Made by a program: the position numbers and the translations under genes | Shown here: positions 1 to 8,108 of the stretch, one piece after another | How positions within the stretch are numbered: the stretch's first letter is position 1 | Layout: each line of letters begins with the position of its first letter | Notes under the pieces: generated by a model | The model's input: the letters and a program-made list of their open reading frames with translations, nothing else | Told to the model about the DNA's origin: nothing | Database searches by the model: none | Assembly: GCA_017431365.1 (NCBI GenBank) | Contig: JAFRLF010000135.1 | Coordinates: 1 to 61,572 of the forward strand | From: Clostridia bacterium | GTDB lineage: Bacteria; Bacillota; Clostridia; Christensenellales; Aristaeellaceae | Direction: 5' to 3' | DNA: 61,572 nt

Positions 1-374
1 TCCTTTCGGTTTTTTTGCTAACAACCTCGTCATTTTCTCCTTTGTATTTTCGGCGTACCGGAAGGGAGTGCATCCCCCCCCCCCCCCGCGTAACTCGGGT
101 TATTGCACAGAAGCACAATCGCCAGAGCGATCGCCACGCCTCTTAAAGCGGGCATCGACAAACGATTCTTAGTCTGATGAAGCATCTTTTTCAACTGTCA
201 TCCTGCCTTTGCGCCAATTCATCCAGATCCACCGGTCATATCGTCCGTGTCTGGCGGATCATCATTACGTTTTTCTAACAATTGTACATAGTTATCCTCT
301 GTTCGTCAACCACTTTTTGAGAGGACGTCGACAGGGCTCTGCACCCCCATGTCGGCTGCTGGTTATGTTCTGTC
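1..374. other. Left-edge intergenic region with a 14-C homopolymer
   Basis: I see no convincing gene in this stretch. The short open frame between about 209 and 445 has no ribosome site and no recognisable protein. A run of 14 cytosines lies at 74-87, just after a GGGAGTGCATCCC hairpin-like stretch. The first bases (a T-rich run at 11-17) may be the tail of a terminator for a gene lying outside the window. Confidence 0.5.
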
Positions 375-403
375 TTGTATTTGAACGGGGTTTCGTGTAT
401 AAT
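375..403 (+). promoter_or_regulatory. Sigma-A promoter for eda
   Basis: TTGTAT (375-380), a 17-bp spacer, then a perfect TATAAT (398-403). Transcription would start near 410, giving a leader of about 44 nt before the aldolase gene. Confidence 0.7.
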
Positions 404-453
404 GCCCATCAGAGAATAGAAACAAAATCAAACGGACGGGAGTGATCGATCCA

Positions 454-1410
454 ATGGACATGATTCAGAAAATCGCCTCTCTGGGCATTGTGCCCGTCAT
501 CAAGCTCAACGACCCCGAACACGCCGTGCCGCTGTGCCGGGCGCTCACGCGCGGCGGCCTTCCGGTGGCGGAGATCACCTTCCGCACGGCCGCGGCTGAG
601 GAATCCATCCGCCGCGTGGCGCGGGAGCTGCCCGACGTGCTGGTCGGCGCGGGTACGGTTCTGACCACGCAGCAGGCCGACGCGGCGATGGCCGCCGGCG
701 CGAAGTTTATCGTCACGCCGGGGTTCAACCCCGAGGTGGTCGGGCACTGCGTTGAAAAGGGCTATCCCATCTTCCCCGGATGCCCCACCACGAGCGACAT
801 CGAACAGGCCATCCGCTTCGGGCTCAAGGTGGTCAAATTCTTCCCCGCCGAAGCCATGGGCGGCCTGAACACGATCAAGGCCGTCAGCGCGCCCTATTCC
901 GACATGCTCTTCATGCCCACCGGCGGCGTCAACGAGGACAACCTCAACACCTATCTTTCCTTCCCGAAGATCATCGCCTGCGGCGGCAGCTGGATGGCCA
1001 AGGGCGATCTCATCGAAAACGGCGAGTTCGACAAGATCGAGGAGCTGACCCGCAGCGCCGTGCGAAAGATGCTCGGGTTCGAGCTCGCGCACATCGGCCT
1101 CAACTGCCCCGACGCCGACGAAGCCGCCAAGACGGCGGAGCGCTTCTCCGCGCTGTTCGGCTGGCCCTACAAGCCCGGCAACAGCTCCGACTTCGCCGGC
1201 GCGTACGTCGAGGCCATGAAGGCGCCGGGCCGCGGCAGCCATGGGCACATCGCCGTTAAGTGCAACTCCATCCCGCGGGCCAGGGCCTACCTGGAGGGTC
1301 AGGGCTTCGCCTTCGACGAGAGCACCCTGAAGCTTAAAAACGGCAAGCCCAACGCCATCTACCTGACGGAGGAGATCGGCGGGTTCGCCGTCCACCTCCT
1401 GCAAAAATAA
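454..1410 (+). CDS. eda: KDPG/KHG aldolase with C-terminal VOC-like domain
   Basis: Bifunctional 4-hydroxy-2-oxoglutarate / 2-dehydro-3-deoxy-6-phosphogluconate aldolase, which splits KDPG to pyruvate and glyceraldehyde 3-phosphate in the cytosol. The class I (beta/alpha)8 fold fills the first 210 residues. The Schiff-base lysine sits in KFFPA (about residue 128), and the glutamate and arginine of EITFRT (about 40-44) fit the catalytic set. The last 110 residues (from FELAHIGLNC) look like a glyoxalase/VOC domain, a fusion known in Clostridia whose role is not established. I chose the ATG at 454 because GGGAG at 438-442 is well spaced for it; a GTG at 442 in the same frame overlaps that site. 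No gluconate or uronate pathway genes adjoin it. Confidence 0.88.
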   Translation: MDMIQKIASLGIVPVIKLNDPEHAVPLCRALTRGGLPVAEITFRTAAAEESIRRVARELPDVLVGAGTVLTTQQADAAMAAGAKFIVTPGFNPEVVGHCVEKGYPIFPGCPTTSDIEQAIRFGLKVVKFFPAEAMGGLNTIKAVSAPYSDMLFMPTGGVNEDNLNTYLSFPKIIACGGSWMAKGDLIENGEFDKIEELTRSAVRKMLGFELAHIGLNCPDADEAAKTAERFSALFGWPYKPGNSSDFAGAYVEAMKAPGRGSHGHIAVKCNSIPRARAYLEGQGFAFDESTLKLKNGKPNAIYLTEEIGGFAVHLLQK

Positions 1411-1448
1411 GCACACAAGGGCCGCCTCATTTCACGGGAGCGTATATA

Positions 1449-2537
1449 ATGGCAAACATGCTTGATTATCTGACCTGGCGGGGCGATCTGCTGCTTCGGC
1501 AGGACGGATGGAACGACATCGACGCGCTGATCCTGGCCAACCTCTGCTACTGCGACCTGCGCGCCGCGGCCGGACTGAAGCTCAAGGACGCGCCGCCGCT
1601 GCTGCCCGAAGCCGGCGCCGAGGGCCTGATGAAGCAGCATCTGGGCCTTCTGAAGGCCGCGGGCGAATCCCGGCGCTTTGCGGAGGTCGCGGTCACGGAC
1701 AGCGCGAACAACCTCGACGCGGCGAAGAACATCCAGTTCGCCGCCTCGGTCATGGACGCGCCCGACGGCATGCGCGTCATCGCCTTCCGGGGCACGGACG
1801 GAACGCTGACCGGCTGGCGCGAGGACTTCAGCATGGCGTACGAAAAGCCCGTCCCCGCCCAGCTGTCCGCGCTGGAATACCTCGCGGGCATGGCGTCCGG
1901 GTTTCAGGGCCCCGTCATGCTGACCGGGCACAGCAAGGGCGGGAATCTGGCGCTGTACGCCGCGGCGCACGCCCCGCGCGAAATTCAGGACAGGCTCGTC
2001 GCGGTGTACAGCTTCGACGGCCCGGGCTTGGACGAGGAATCCATGACCTCGGAAGGGTATGAAAGGATCAGCCGCCTGGTACACTCGTTCGTGCCGCAGT
2101 CCTCGGTCGTAGGGATGCTGCTGTCCTACCACCCGGATTACCTCGTCGTCAAGTCGACGGAGCACGGCCTGCAGCAGCACAACGCCTATTCCTGGCAGGT
2201 GGCGGGGCCCCGCTTCGTCACGCTCAGTGACCTGAACCGCAGCAGCAAAGTCGTCGATCAGACCCTGCGCAGCTGGCTCAAGGAGTGCACGCCGCAGCAG
2301 CGGCAGACCTTTGTGGACACGGTGTTCGACGTCCTGGGCGGCGCCAACGTCGAGACCTTCTCCGACATGAAGCGCAACATCCCCGCCACGGCCGCCGGGC
2401 TCATCGAGGCGGCCCGCAAGGTCGATCAGGAGACGGGCCGCATGCTGACCCAGATCGCCGGAAAGCTGGTCATGGCGGGCGCGGGCAGCCTCTTCGACCA
2501 GCTCATCCGACCGGAACCCAACAGCAAACCGAGGTAA
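1449..2537 (+). CDS. Mbeg1-like (DUF2974) alpha/beta hydrolase
   Basis: A 362-residue cytosolic protein of the Mbeg1-like/DUF2974 family, lipase-like alpha/beta hydrolases of unknown substrate. The nucleophile elbow GHSKGG is at residues 160-165, so Ser162 is the probable nucleophile. The upstream FRGTDGTLTGW stretch (113-123) matches the lipase oxyanion region. There is no signal peptide. A GGGAG site precedes the ATG. It lies 38 bp after the aldolase and 54 bp before the ThuA gene on the same strand, so the three may be co-transcribed, though their functions do not obviously connect. Confidence 0.82.
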   Translation: MANMLDYLTWRGDLLLRQDGWNDIDALILANLCYCDLRAAAGLKLKDAPPLLPEAGAEGLMKQHLGLLKAAGESRRFAEVAVTDSANNLDAAKNIQFAASVMDAPDGMRVIAFRGTDGTLTGWREDFSMAYEKPVPAQLSALEYLAGMASGFQGPVMLTGHSKGGNLALYAAAHAPREIQDRLVAVYSFDGPGLDEESMTSEGYERISRLVHSFVPQSSVVGMLLSYHPDYLVVKSTEHGLQQHNAYSWQVAGPRFVTLSDLNRSSKVVDQTLRSWLKECTPQQRQTFVDTVFDVLGGANVETFSDMKRNIPATAAGLIEAARKVDQETGRMLTQIAGKLVMAGAGSLFDQLIRPEPNSKPR

Positions 2538-2591
2538 AACCCGTTCCACGACCGACAGACCGGAAAATACGCCTTTGGGAGGATAAACATC

Positions 2592-3332
2592 ATGATTCAT
2601 GTCACCGTATGGAACGAATACCGCCACGAGCTCTCGAGCGCCAAAGTCGCCGCGATCTATCCTCAGGGCATCCACGGCGCCATCGCCGCCTTTTTGGGCA
2701 AGGAACCTGACATGGAGGTCCGCACCGCCACCCTGGACCAGCCGGAGCACGGTCTGACGCAGGAAGTCCTCGACAGCACGGACGTCCTGCTCTGGTGGGG
2801 ACACATGGCGCACCACGAGGTCAGCGACGAAATCGTCGAGCGCGTCTACAACCGCGTCATGGAGGGCATGGGCCTGATCGTCCTGCACTCCGGCCACGCC
2901 TCCAAGATCTTCAGAAAGCTCATGGGCACCAACACGCACAAGCTGCGCTGGCGCGAGGACGGCGAAATGGCCCGCTTCTGGGTCATGGATCTGGCGCACC
3001 CCATCGTCCAGGGCCTGGAGGATCACTTCGACCTGCCCGTCGAGGAGACCTACGGCGAGCACTTTGACATTCCGAAGCCCGACGACCTGATCTTCGTGAC
3101 CTGGGTGCCCGGAGGCGAGGTCTTCCGCAGCGGATGCTGCTGGCACAGGGGACTGGGCCGCGTGTTCTACTTCCAGCCCGGACACGAGACCTGCCCCAGC
3201 TATCACGACAAAAACGTCCAGCTGGTCATCACCAACGCCGTGCGCTGGGCATACCGTCCGCGCCCGATCTACAAGTGCCCCACGGACTGGCAGCCCCGCC
3301 TCGAGGACATCAGCCTCGGCAAGGACGAGTAA
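2592..3332 (+). CDS. ThuA domain protein
   Basis: A 246-residue ThuA-family protein with a class I glutamine-amidotransferase-like fold, named after the Rhizobium trehalose utilisation gene. Typical features are the N-terminal beta strand [13 protein letters not shown], the [12 protein letters not shown] segment, [13 protein letters not shown], and [15 protein letters not shown] near the end. Members often sit in sugar-catabolism clusters and may act on oxidised sugars, but the reaction is not established. GGGAGG lies about 10 bp before the ATG. A stem-loop follows the gene. Confidence 0.88.
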   Translation: MIHVTVWNEYRHELSSAKVAAIYPQGIHGAIAAFLGKEPDMEVRTATLDQPEHGLTQEVLDSTDVLLWWGHMAHHEVSDEIVERVYNRVMEGMGLIVLHSGHASKIFRKLMGTNTHKLRWREDGEMARFWVMDLAHPIVQGLEDHFDLPVEETYGEHFDIPKPDDLIFVTWVPGGEVFRSGCCWHRGLGRVFYFQPGHETCPSYHDKNVQLVITNAVRWAYRPRPIYKCPTDWQPRLEDISLGKDE

Positions 3333-3339
3333 TACACAC

Positions 3340-3380
3340 GGCGGCGTGCCCGAAAAGCAGGCGCGCCGCCTCTCATTTTC
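3340..3380 (+). terminator. Probable intrinsic terminator after ThuA gene
   Basis: GGCGGCG (3340-3346) pairs with CGCCGCC (3364-3370), with extra GCC/GGC pairing inside, followed by TCTCATTTTC. The T tract is imperfect. Confidence 0.5.
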
Positions 3381-3403
3381 TGTCAAAGGGCGGTCAGCGT
3401 GAC

Positions 3404-4972
3404 ATGAAACGACGTAATCCAGACGCATCCATGACGGTGCGCCGGCTTGTGGAGCCGTTCGGGCGGTGGCTGCGCGTCAGACCGCTGGTCTGCGCCTTTG
3501 CCGCCTTCGCGCTGGGGATGGCTGCGGCCCGCGCGCTGCGGCCGCCGGTCTGGATCGCGGCGGGCGCGGCGGCGCTCCTGGCCGTCATATCGCTCATCGG
3601 AAAAAGGCGCGCCCTTCTCCCACTCGTCGCGCTGACGATCGGCGCGGCGCTGATGAGCGCGGCGCTCGTACGCCCCGAATTCACACCACAGAAGGACGTC
3701 TTCATCCGCGGCGTCGTGGACGGCGAGCCCCAATGGCGGGATAACGGCCTGCGGGTGCCGCTGCGCGCCGTCACGGTGGACGGCGAATCCGTGCCCTGCC
3801 GGGTCATGGCCTATCTGTACGGCTTCGACGAAGCGCCCGAATTCGGCAGCGAGATCCACGCCTTCGGCAGCACGTGGCTGCCGAACGACGCCAATCCCAG
3901 TTATTCCGACTGGCTGTGGCGGCAGGACATCGCCCTGTGCGCCACTGTCAGCGCCAGGCGCGTGATGGAAGTCGAGCCGTCCTCCGGCCTGTCTCCGATA
4001 GTCTGGGCGATGAGGGCGAGGGAGCGCGTCGCCGGGCACATCCGTCGGACATTCTCACATGAGTCGCTGGGGCTTGTCATGGCGCTGGTCCTGGGCGACC
4101 GGTCTGATCTGCCCGAGGAGACGTACGACCAATACAAAAAGACCGGCGTGGCGCACCTTTTAGCTCTTTCAGGGCTGCACGTCGGTCTGCTGTTTGCCGG
4201 TCTGCACGCGGCGCTCATGCGGTGCCGCCTGAGCCGAAGGGCGGCGTTCATCGTCACGCTGCCGCTGCTCGCGGCCTATGCCGTGACGGTCGGCTTGCCC
4301 GCATCGATCATCCGGGCGGGGCTGATGTACGTCATAGCCGGGTCCGTGCGCCTTCTGGGCCGGCCGAGGGACGGCCTGACCATCCTCTGCCTGACGGGAT
4401 TTTTGATGCTGGTTTTTCACCCGCTGTATATCGAGGACGCGGGATTCATCCTCTCGCTGACGTCGGTGGGGGGCATCCTCATGGCCGGCGAACGACCCGG
4501 CTTGTTCAGGACGCGCGCCCGGCGCGGCGTCAGGAACCGGATCGCGCAGGCCGTTCGGGCTTCGCTGGGCGCGCAATTCGGCGCGCTGCCGGCGACAGCC
4601 GGGTTTTTCCACCTCATCCCCGTCCTGGCGCTGCCGTTCAATGTCGCGCTGATCGCCCTGATGGGGCTTTTCTTCCCCCTGACGCTGATCACGGTGGCCG
4701 TCAGCGCCGCCTCGACCTGCCTGGCGGCCCCGTTCGTCTGGCTGGTGGAGGGCATCGCCCGCCTTTACGCCGCGGTGACGTCGATCGGCGCGTCGCTCGG
4801 ATGGGCTCAGGCGGAATGCGGCGCGTGGCCGTGGTGGTTGGTCGCCCTGTACGGCGTCATAATGCTGCTGCAGTCGCCCTACGCGCGCCTCTCCGAAAGG
4901 ACGGCCCCGCGCCGCGCGCTCCGCGGCCTGATCGTGCTCCTGGCGGCGGGCAGCCTGTTCATTCCACGCTGA
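3404..4972 (+). CDS. comEC: ComEC/Rec2-type DNA channel protein without metallo-beta-lactamase domain
   Basis: A 522-residue integral membrane protein of the ComEC/Rec2 family, the channel that carries transforming single-stranded DNA across the membrane. Several N-terminal membrane segments and a DUF4131-type soluble region come first, followed by the competence domain. Its hallmark GVAHLLALSGLHVGLLFAGL begins near residue 248. Full-length ComEC (about 750 residues) ends in a metallo-beta-lactamase nuclease domain; here the protein stops just after the last hydrophobic segment. I chose the ATG at 3404 because the residues after it begin the usual Arg-rich N-terminus, while the longer frame upstream overlaps the ThuA gene. 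The 3' end overlaps the convergent M42 peptidase gene by 14 bp. No comEA or comFC is nearby. Confidence 0.85.
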   Translation: MKRRNPDASMTVRRLVEPFGRWLRVRPLVCAFAAFALGMAAARALRPPVWIAAGAAALLAVISLIGKRRALLPLVALTIGAALMSAALVRPEFTPQKDVFIRGVVDGEPQWRDNGLRVPLRAVTVDGESVPCRVMAYLYGFDEAPEFGSEIHAFGSTWLPNDANPSYSDWLWRQDIALCATVSARRVMEVEPSSGLSPIVWAMRARERVAGHIRRTFSHESLGLVMALVLGDRSDLPEETYDQYKKTGVAHLLALSGLHVGLLFAGLHAALMRCRLSRRAAFIVTLPLLAAYAVTVGLPASIIRAGLMYVIAGSVRLLGRPRDGLTILCLTGFLMLVFHPLYIEDAGFILSLTSVGGILMAGERPGLFRTRARRGVRNRIAQAVRASLGAQFGALPATAGFFHLIPVLALPFNVALIALMGLFFPLTLITVAVSAASTCLAAPFVWLVEGIARLYAAVTSIGASLGWAQAECGAWPWWLVALYGVIMLLQSPYARLSERTAPRRALRGLIVLLAAGSLFIPR

Positions 4973-6029
4973 GGGGCGAAAAGTCAAAGCCCGCCCCAAC
5001 CTTGCCGAGGAATCCGGCGATCAGGTCGACGCACTGTTCGATATCCGACCAGGACGCCATTTCGACGGAGCTGTGCATGTACCTGAGCGGCACGGACACC
5101 AGCGCCATGGGCACGCCCTCGCCCGTCTGCAGGATCGTGTCCCCGTCCGTGGAAGTGTGCCCACCGGCGACCTCGTACTGCACGCCGATCCCCAGTTCAT
5201 GAGCCGTCTTCTCCAGAAGGCGGTTCATTTTCTTGTTGACCATGCCGCTCAGGCAGAGGACGGGCCCCTTCCCCAGGCGGACGTCGCCCGTGGCGCCCGG
5301 ATTCGCGCCGGGACAGTCGCTGGCCCAGGTCACGTCCACGACGATGGCGCAGTCGGGCTTCAGTCCCGCCGCCGCGACATAGGCGCCCCGGCCCGTGGTC
5401 TCCTCGCCCACCGAGGTCTGGGCGTATATGCCGCAGCGCGCGCCGCTTTCGGCGGCCTTTTTCGCCGCCTCGAGGATGACGAACGCGCCGGATTTGTCGT
5501 CCAGAGCCCGGCACGTGATCCGGCCGTTCATGAGCTCGCGCACCTGCGTGTCGGCGCAGACGGCGTCTCCCACCGAAACGACGGCAGCGGCCTCCTCCCG
5601 GCTCGACGCGCCGATGTCGATCAGCAGATCCTTGTCCTTGACGTCGCCGCTCTTGACGAGATCACTCGTCACCGCCACCACGCCCGGCACGGTGCTGTAG
5701 ACGGTCTTCCCATCCTGTTCGGCCTCGTGCACGACCTGCATGACGCTGCCCACGTACAGCGCGGGGCGCACGCCGCCCGCCCGCTGCACGCGCAAAAGGC
5801 CGTCGTCCTGTATGTGCGTCACCCGAAAGCCGATCTCGTCCATGTGCCCGCAGAGCAGCACCTTAAACGGCGCTTCCGGATTGACGACGGACACGGCGTT
5901 GCCGACGCAGTCCACTTTCTGCTCGTGGGCAAAGGTCTTTCCAAAGGCCAGCGCGTTGATCTGATTAGGCTCCTCGCACCCGCTGACAGAGGGCGTGCTC
6001 AGGAGTTTGTAAAGAAATGCACGATCCAT
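4959..6029 (-). CDS. M42 family metallopeptidase (glutamyl aminopeptidase type)
   Basis: A 356-residue cytosolic M42 aminopeptidase, a dinuclear metal enzyme forming tetrahedral dodecamers that trims peptides. Visible ligands and catalytic positions are GHMDEIG (His, Asp), RALDDKSG (bridging Asp), VGEETTGRGA (catalytic and ligand Glu), VVDVTWASD (Asp) and RYMHSSVE (His). The M at 6029 is chosen because GAGTGAGG stands 9-13 bp upstream and the protein begins as family members do; the frame stays open to 6104 without support. It ends 14 bp inside the convergent comEC gene. Confidence 0.9.
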   Translation of the reverse strand: MDRAFLYKLLSTPSVSGCEEPNQINALAFGKTFAHEQKVDCVGNAVSVVNPEAPFKVLLCGHMDEIGFRVTHIQDDGLLRVQRAGGVRPALYVGSVMQVVHEAEQDGKTVYSTVPGVVAVTSDLVKSGDVKDKDLLIDIGASSREEAAAVVSVGDAVCADTQVRELMNGRITCRALDDKSGAFVILEAAKKAAESGARCGIYAQTSVGEETTGRGAYVAAAGLKPDCAIVVDVTWASDCPGANPGATGDVRLGKGPVLCLSGMVNKKMNRLLEKTAHELGIGVQYEVAGGHTSTDGDTILQTGEGVPMALVSVPLRYMHSSVEMASWSDIEQCVDLIAGFLGKVGAGFDFSPLSVE

Positions 6030-6074
6030 AGACGATACCTCACTCAGTTTTCCATGATATAGTTTTCGGCCTGC

Positions 6075-6090
6075 CGGGGCCACCGCCCCG
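6075..6090 (-). terminator. GC hairpin downstream of the sugar ABC operon
   Basis: CGGGGC (6075-6080) pairs with GCCCCG (6085-6090) around a 4-nt loop. It lies between the end of the permease gene and the M42 gene. There is no strong U tract, so its role as a terminator is uncertain. Confidence 0.3.
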
Positions 6091-6147
6091 ACGCCGTGCG
6101 TCAACTATATCACAGATCGTGGCCGATGTGAAGAAGCGTCGCCACCG

Positions 6148-7041
6148 TCATTCCTTGACCGCACCAATGGTAATGCCCGTAAGGAAGTATTTCTGCAGGA
6201 ACGGGTACACGCAGACGATGGGCAGCGTGACAATGATCGTCGTCGCGGCCCGAATAGACTGAGGCGTGAGCGTCTTAAACTTGCTAAGAGCTTTTGAAGA
6301 ATCTTCGATCATGCTCAGCGCTTCGATCTCCAGCAAAACCCGGCGAAGGTAGATCTGTAGCGTATCCCATTGTCCGTTCGGCGCGTAAATCGTAGTATCG
6401 AACCAGGAGTTCCACTGATCTACCGCGCAATACACGGCAATGGCCGCAAATACGGGAATGGATATGGGCAACACGACGCGAAAATAAATCTTCAGCTCGG
6501 CCGCTCCGTCTATGCGCGCGGCCTCAAACAGCGCCGTGGGCATGTTGGAGATATATGAGGCGATGATCAGCATATAATAGGCGCTGAACAAGCCTGGGAT
6601 GATGTAGACACAGAATGTATTGTACAGGCCGATACTTATAAAAGCCAGATACGTCGGAATCAGTCCCGCCGAGAAGTACATCGTCAGCAAAAACGCGCGC
6701 CGCAAAAACTTTCGTCCGGAAAACCATTCGATCGTGGTGATATAAGCCAGCAGACCCGTGCACAGCAGCGTGCCCGTCGTGCCAAAGATCACGCGCATGA
6801 CGGATACAAGCGAGACGCGCAGTATCCGCTGATCTGAAAAGACCTTCTGATAGGCTTCCGTATTAAAGCCAAGGGGAAGCACCGTAATATTGCTTACGGG
6901 ATAGGTGGATACATCGCTGAATGACACGCATAACTGATTCCAAAACGGAAAAATGATTGACAGCATGAACAGAAACATGAGGACAACGTTGAACACATCA
7001 AAGGCCTTCGTCCCATGGGTTTCTTTATAGTACCGTCTCAT
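6148..7041 (-). CDS. Carbohydrate ABC transporter permease (LplC/YtcP type)
   Basis: A 297-residue membrane permease of the MalG/LplC class, the second channel subunit of a CUT1-type importer. About six hydrophobic segments are visible. The EAA loop that contacts the ATPase reads EAARIDGAAELKIYFR near residues 167-182, followed by VVLP. The C-terminus PFLQKYFLTGITIGAVKE is typical of LplC/YtcP. It is the last gene of the operon, 11 bp after the partner permease. As usual for this family no ATPase gene is adjacent; a shared MsmX-like ATPase elsewhere probably serves it. Substrate unknown, likely an oligosaccharide or glycan fragment. Confidence 0.93.
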   Translation of the reverse strand: MRRYYKETHGTKAFDVFNVVLMFLFMLSIIFPFWNQLCVSFSDVSTYPVSNITVLPLGFNTEAYQKVFSDQRILRVSLVSVMRVIFGTTGTLLCTGLLAYITTIEWFSGRKFLRRAFLLTMYFSAGLIPTYLAFISIGLYNTFCVYIIPGLFSAYYMLIIASYISNMPTALFEAARIDGAAELKIYFRVVLPISIPVFAAIAVYCAVDQWNSWFDTTIYAPNGQWDTLQIYLRRVLLEIEALSMIEDSSKALSKFKTLTPQSIRAATTIIVTLPIVCVYPFLQKYFLTGITIGAVKE

Positions 7042-7052
7042 GCCGTCACCCC

Positions 7053-8006
7053 CTACAGTACCGCGATATCCATGACTTTTTTCGAGATACGGTTGGCCAG
7101 CAGCACCAGCGTCACCGATATAACGCCCTTCATCAGTCCCACGGCTGTTCCATAAGAATAGTTGTTGTTCTGCACGCCGTATTTATAGGCGTACGTGTCG
7201 ATCACTTCATAATATTTGCGCGTCTGCGTCGTACCCAGAAGCAGCTGCTGTTGAAATCCGGCGTTAAGGATGCTGCCAATCTGAAGGATACCCAGCAGCA
7301 CGACAGTCGTGCGGATACCCGGCAGCGTAATATGCCATATGCTGCCCGTCCGATTGAGGCCGTCCACAGCGCCGGCCTGATATAGTTCCTCGTCGATGCC
7401 GGCGATGGCTGAAAGGTATATAATAGAGGAAAAGCCGACGCCCTTCCATATGTTCGCTGTCGTCAATATGCCCCAGAAATACTCGCCCTTGCTGAGCCAG
7501 TTAATCGGGGCTTCAATGATGCCAGCCCGTACGAGTATTTTATTGAGAAAACCTTCGGAGTTGAGGATCGAAAACAGTAGGCTGGCGGCAACCACCCACG
7601 AAATAAAATGCGGCAGATAGGACACCGTCTGCACGACGCTTTTGTAATGCTTGTTCTTGAGTTCATTGAGCAGAAGCGCCAGCAGGATCGGCGCAGGAAA
7701 ACCGAACAGGATATTCAGTCCGCTGATAGCCAGCGTATTTCGCATAACGATAGGAAAATCACGGCCGTTTATGAATTGACTGAAGTATTTCAGTCCGACC
7801 CATTTCGCGGTAAAAAACGGCTTTCCAGGAACGTAATACTTAAAGGCAATAATCAACCCATACATAGGATAATAACATATCACCGCCAGCCAGACCAAAA
7901 TGAACGCACTGAGTATCCAGAGTTCGCGCTCACGGCGCAATCTGCGCCGAAGACGCGATGACCGGGGATGATTCCCGACGGCTGTGACGGTTTTATTCGT
8001 ATCCAT
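7053..8006 (-). CDS. Carbohydrate ABC transporter permease (LplB type)
   Basis: A 317-residue membrane permease of the LplB/YtdP-partner class, the first channel subunit of the importer. It opens with a basic cytosolic N-terminus (RSSRLRRRLRRERE) before the first membrane segment. The EAA-like loop is YQAGAVDGLNRTGSIWHI, followed by TLPG. Five further hydrophobic segments follow the first. It lies 11 bp upstream of the second permease and 102 bp downstream of the binding protein, with a strong hairpin in that gap. Together they form a sugar importer needing an external ATPase. Confidence 0.93.
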   Translation of the reverse strand: MDTNKTVTAVGNHPRSSRLRRRLRRERELWILSAFILVWLAVICYYPMYGLIIAFKYYVPGKPFFTAKWVGLKYFSQFINGRDFPIVMRNTLAISGLNILFGFPAPILLALLLNELKNKHYKSVVQTVSYLPHFISWVVAASLLFSILNSEGFLNKILVRAGIIEAPINWLSKGEYFWGILTTANIWKGVGFSSIIYLSAIAGIDEELYQAGAVDGLNRTGSIWHITLPGIRTTVVLLGILQIGSILNAGFQQQLLLGTTQTRKYYEVIDTYAYKYGVQNNNYSYGTAVGLMKGVISVTLVLLANRISKKVMDIAVL

Positions 8007-8061
8007 GAAAGTCGACTCCTTAGACGGTTCGAATTGGTGTGACTCAAGTTGAAATGGGGAC

Positions 8062-8089
8062 GCCGCGGCGGGTAAAAACCCGCCGCGGC
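8062..8089 (-). promoter_or_regulatory. Intercistronic 12-bp GC hairpin between binding protein and permeases
   Basis: GCCGCGGCGGGT (8062-8073), loop AAAA, ACCCGCCGCGGC (8078-8089) is a perfect 12-bp stem just after the binding-protein stop codon. On the coding strand it is not followed by a U tract. It fits an mRNA-stabilising or partly terminating element that would keep binding-protein transcript above permease transcript. Confidence 0.6.
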
Positions 8090-8108
8090 CGTTTAATCAG
8101 ACAGATGA

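Noticed and set aside
209..445. 78-codon frame upstream of eda
   Set aside because: It lacks a ribosome site, overlaps the eda promoter and start, and shows no family features.
409..1416. Long open frame on the minus strand opposite the aldolase
   Set aside because: It mirrors eda in high-GC DNA, has no ribosome site and encodes low-complexity Gly/Val/Ala-rich sequence.
1359..3428. 689-codon open frame opposite the hydrolase and ThuA genes
   Set aside because: It is the antisense shadow of two well-supported genes and resembles no protein family.
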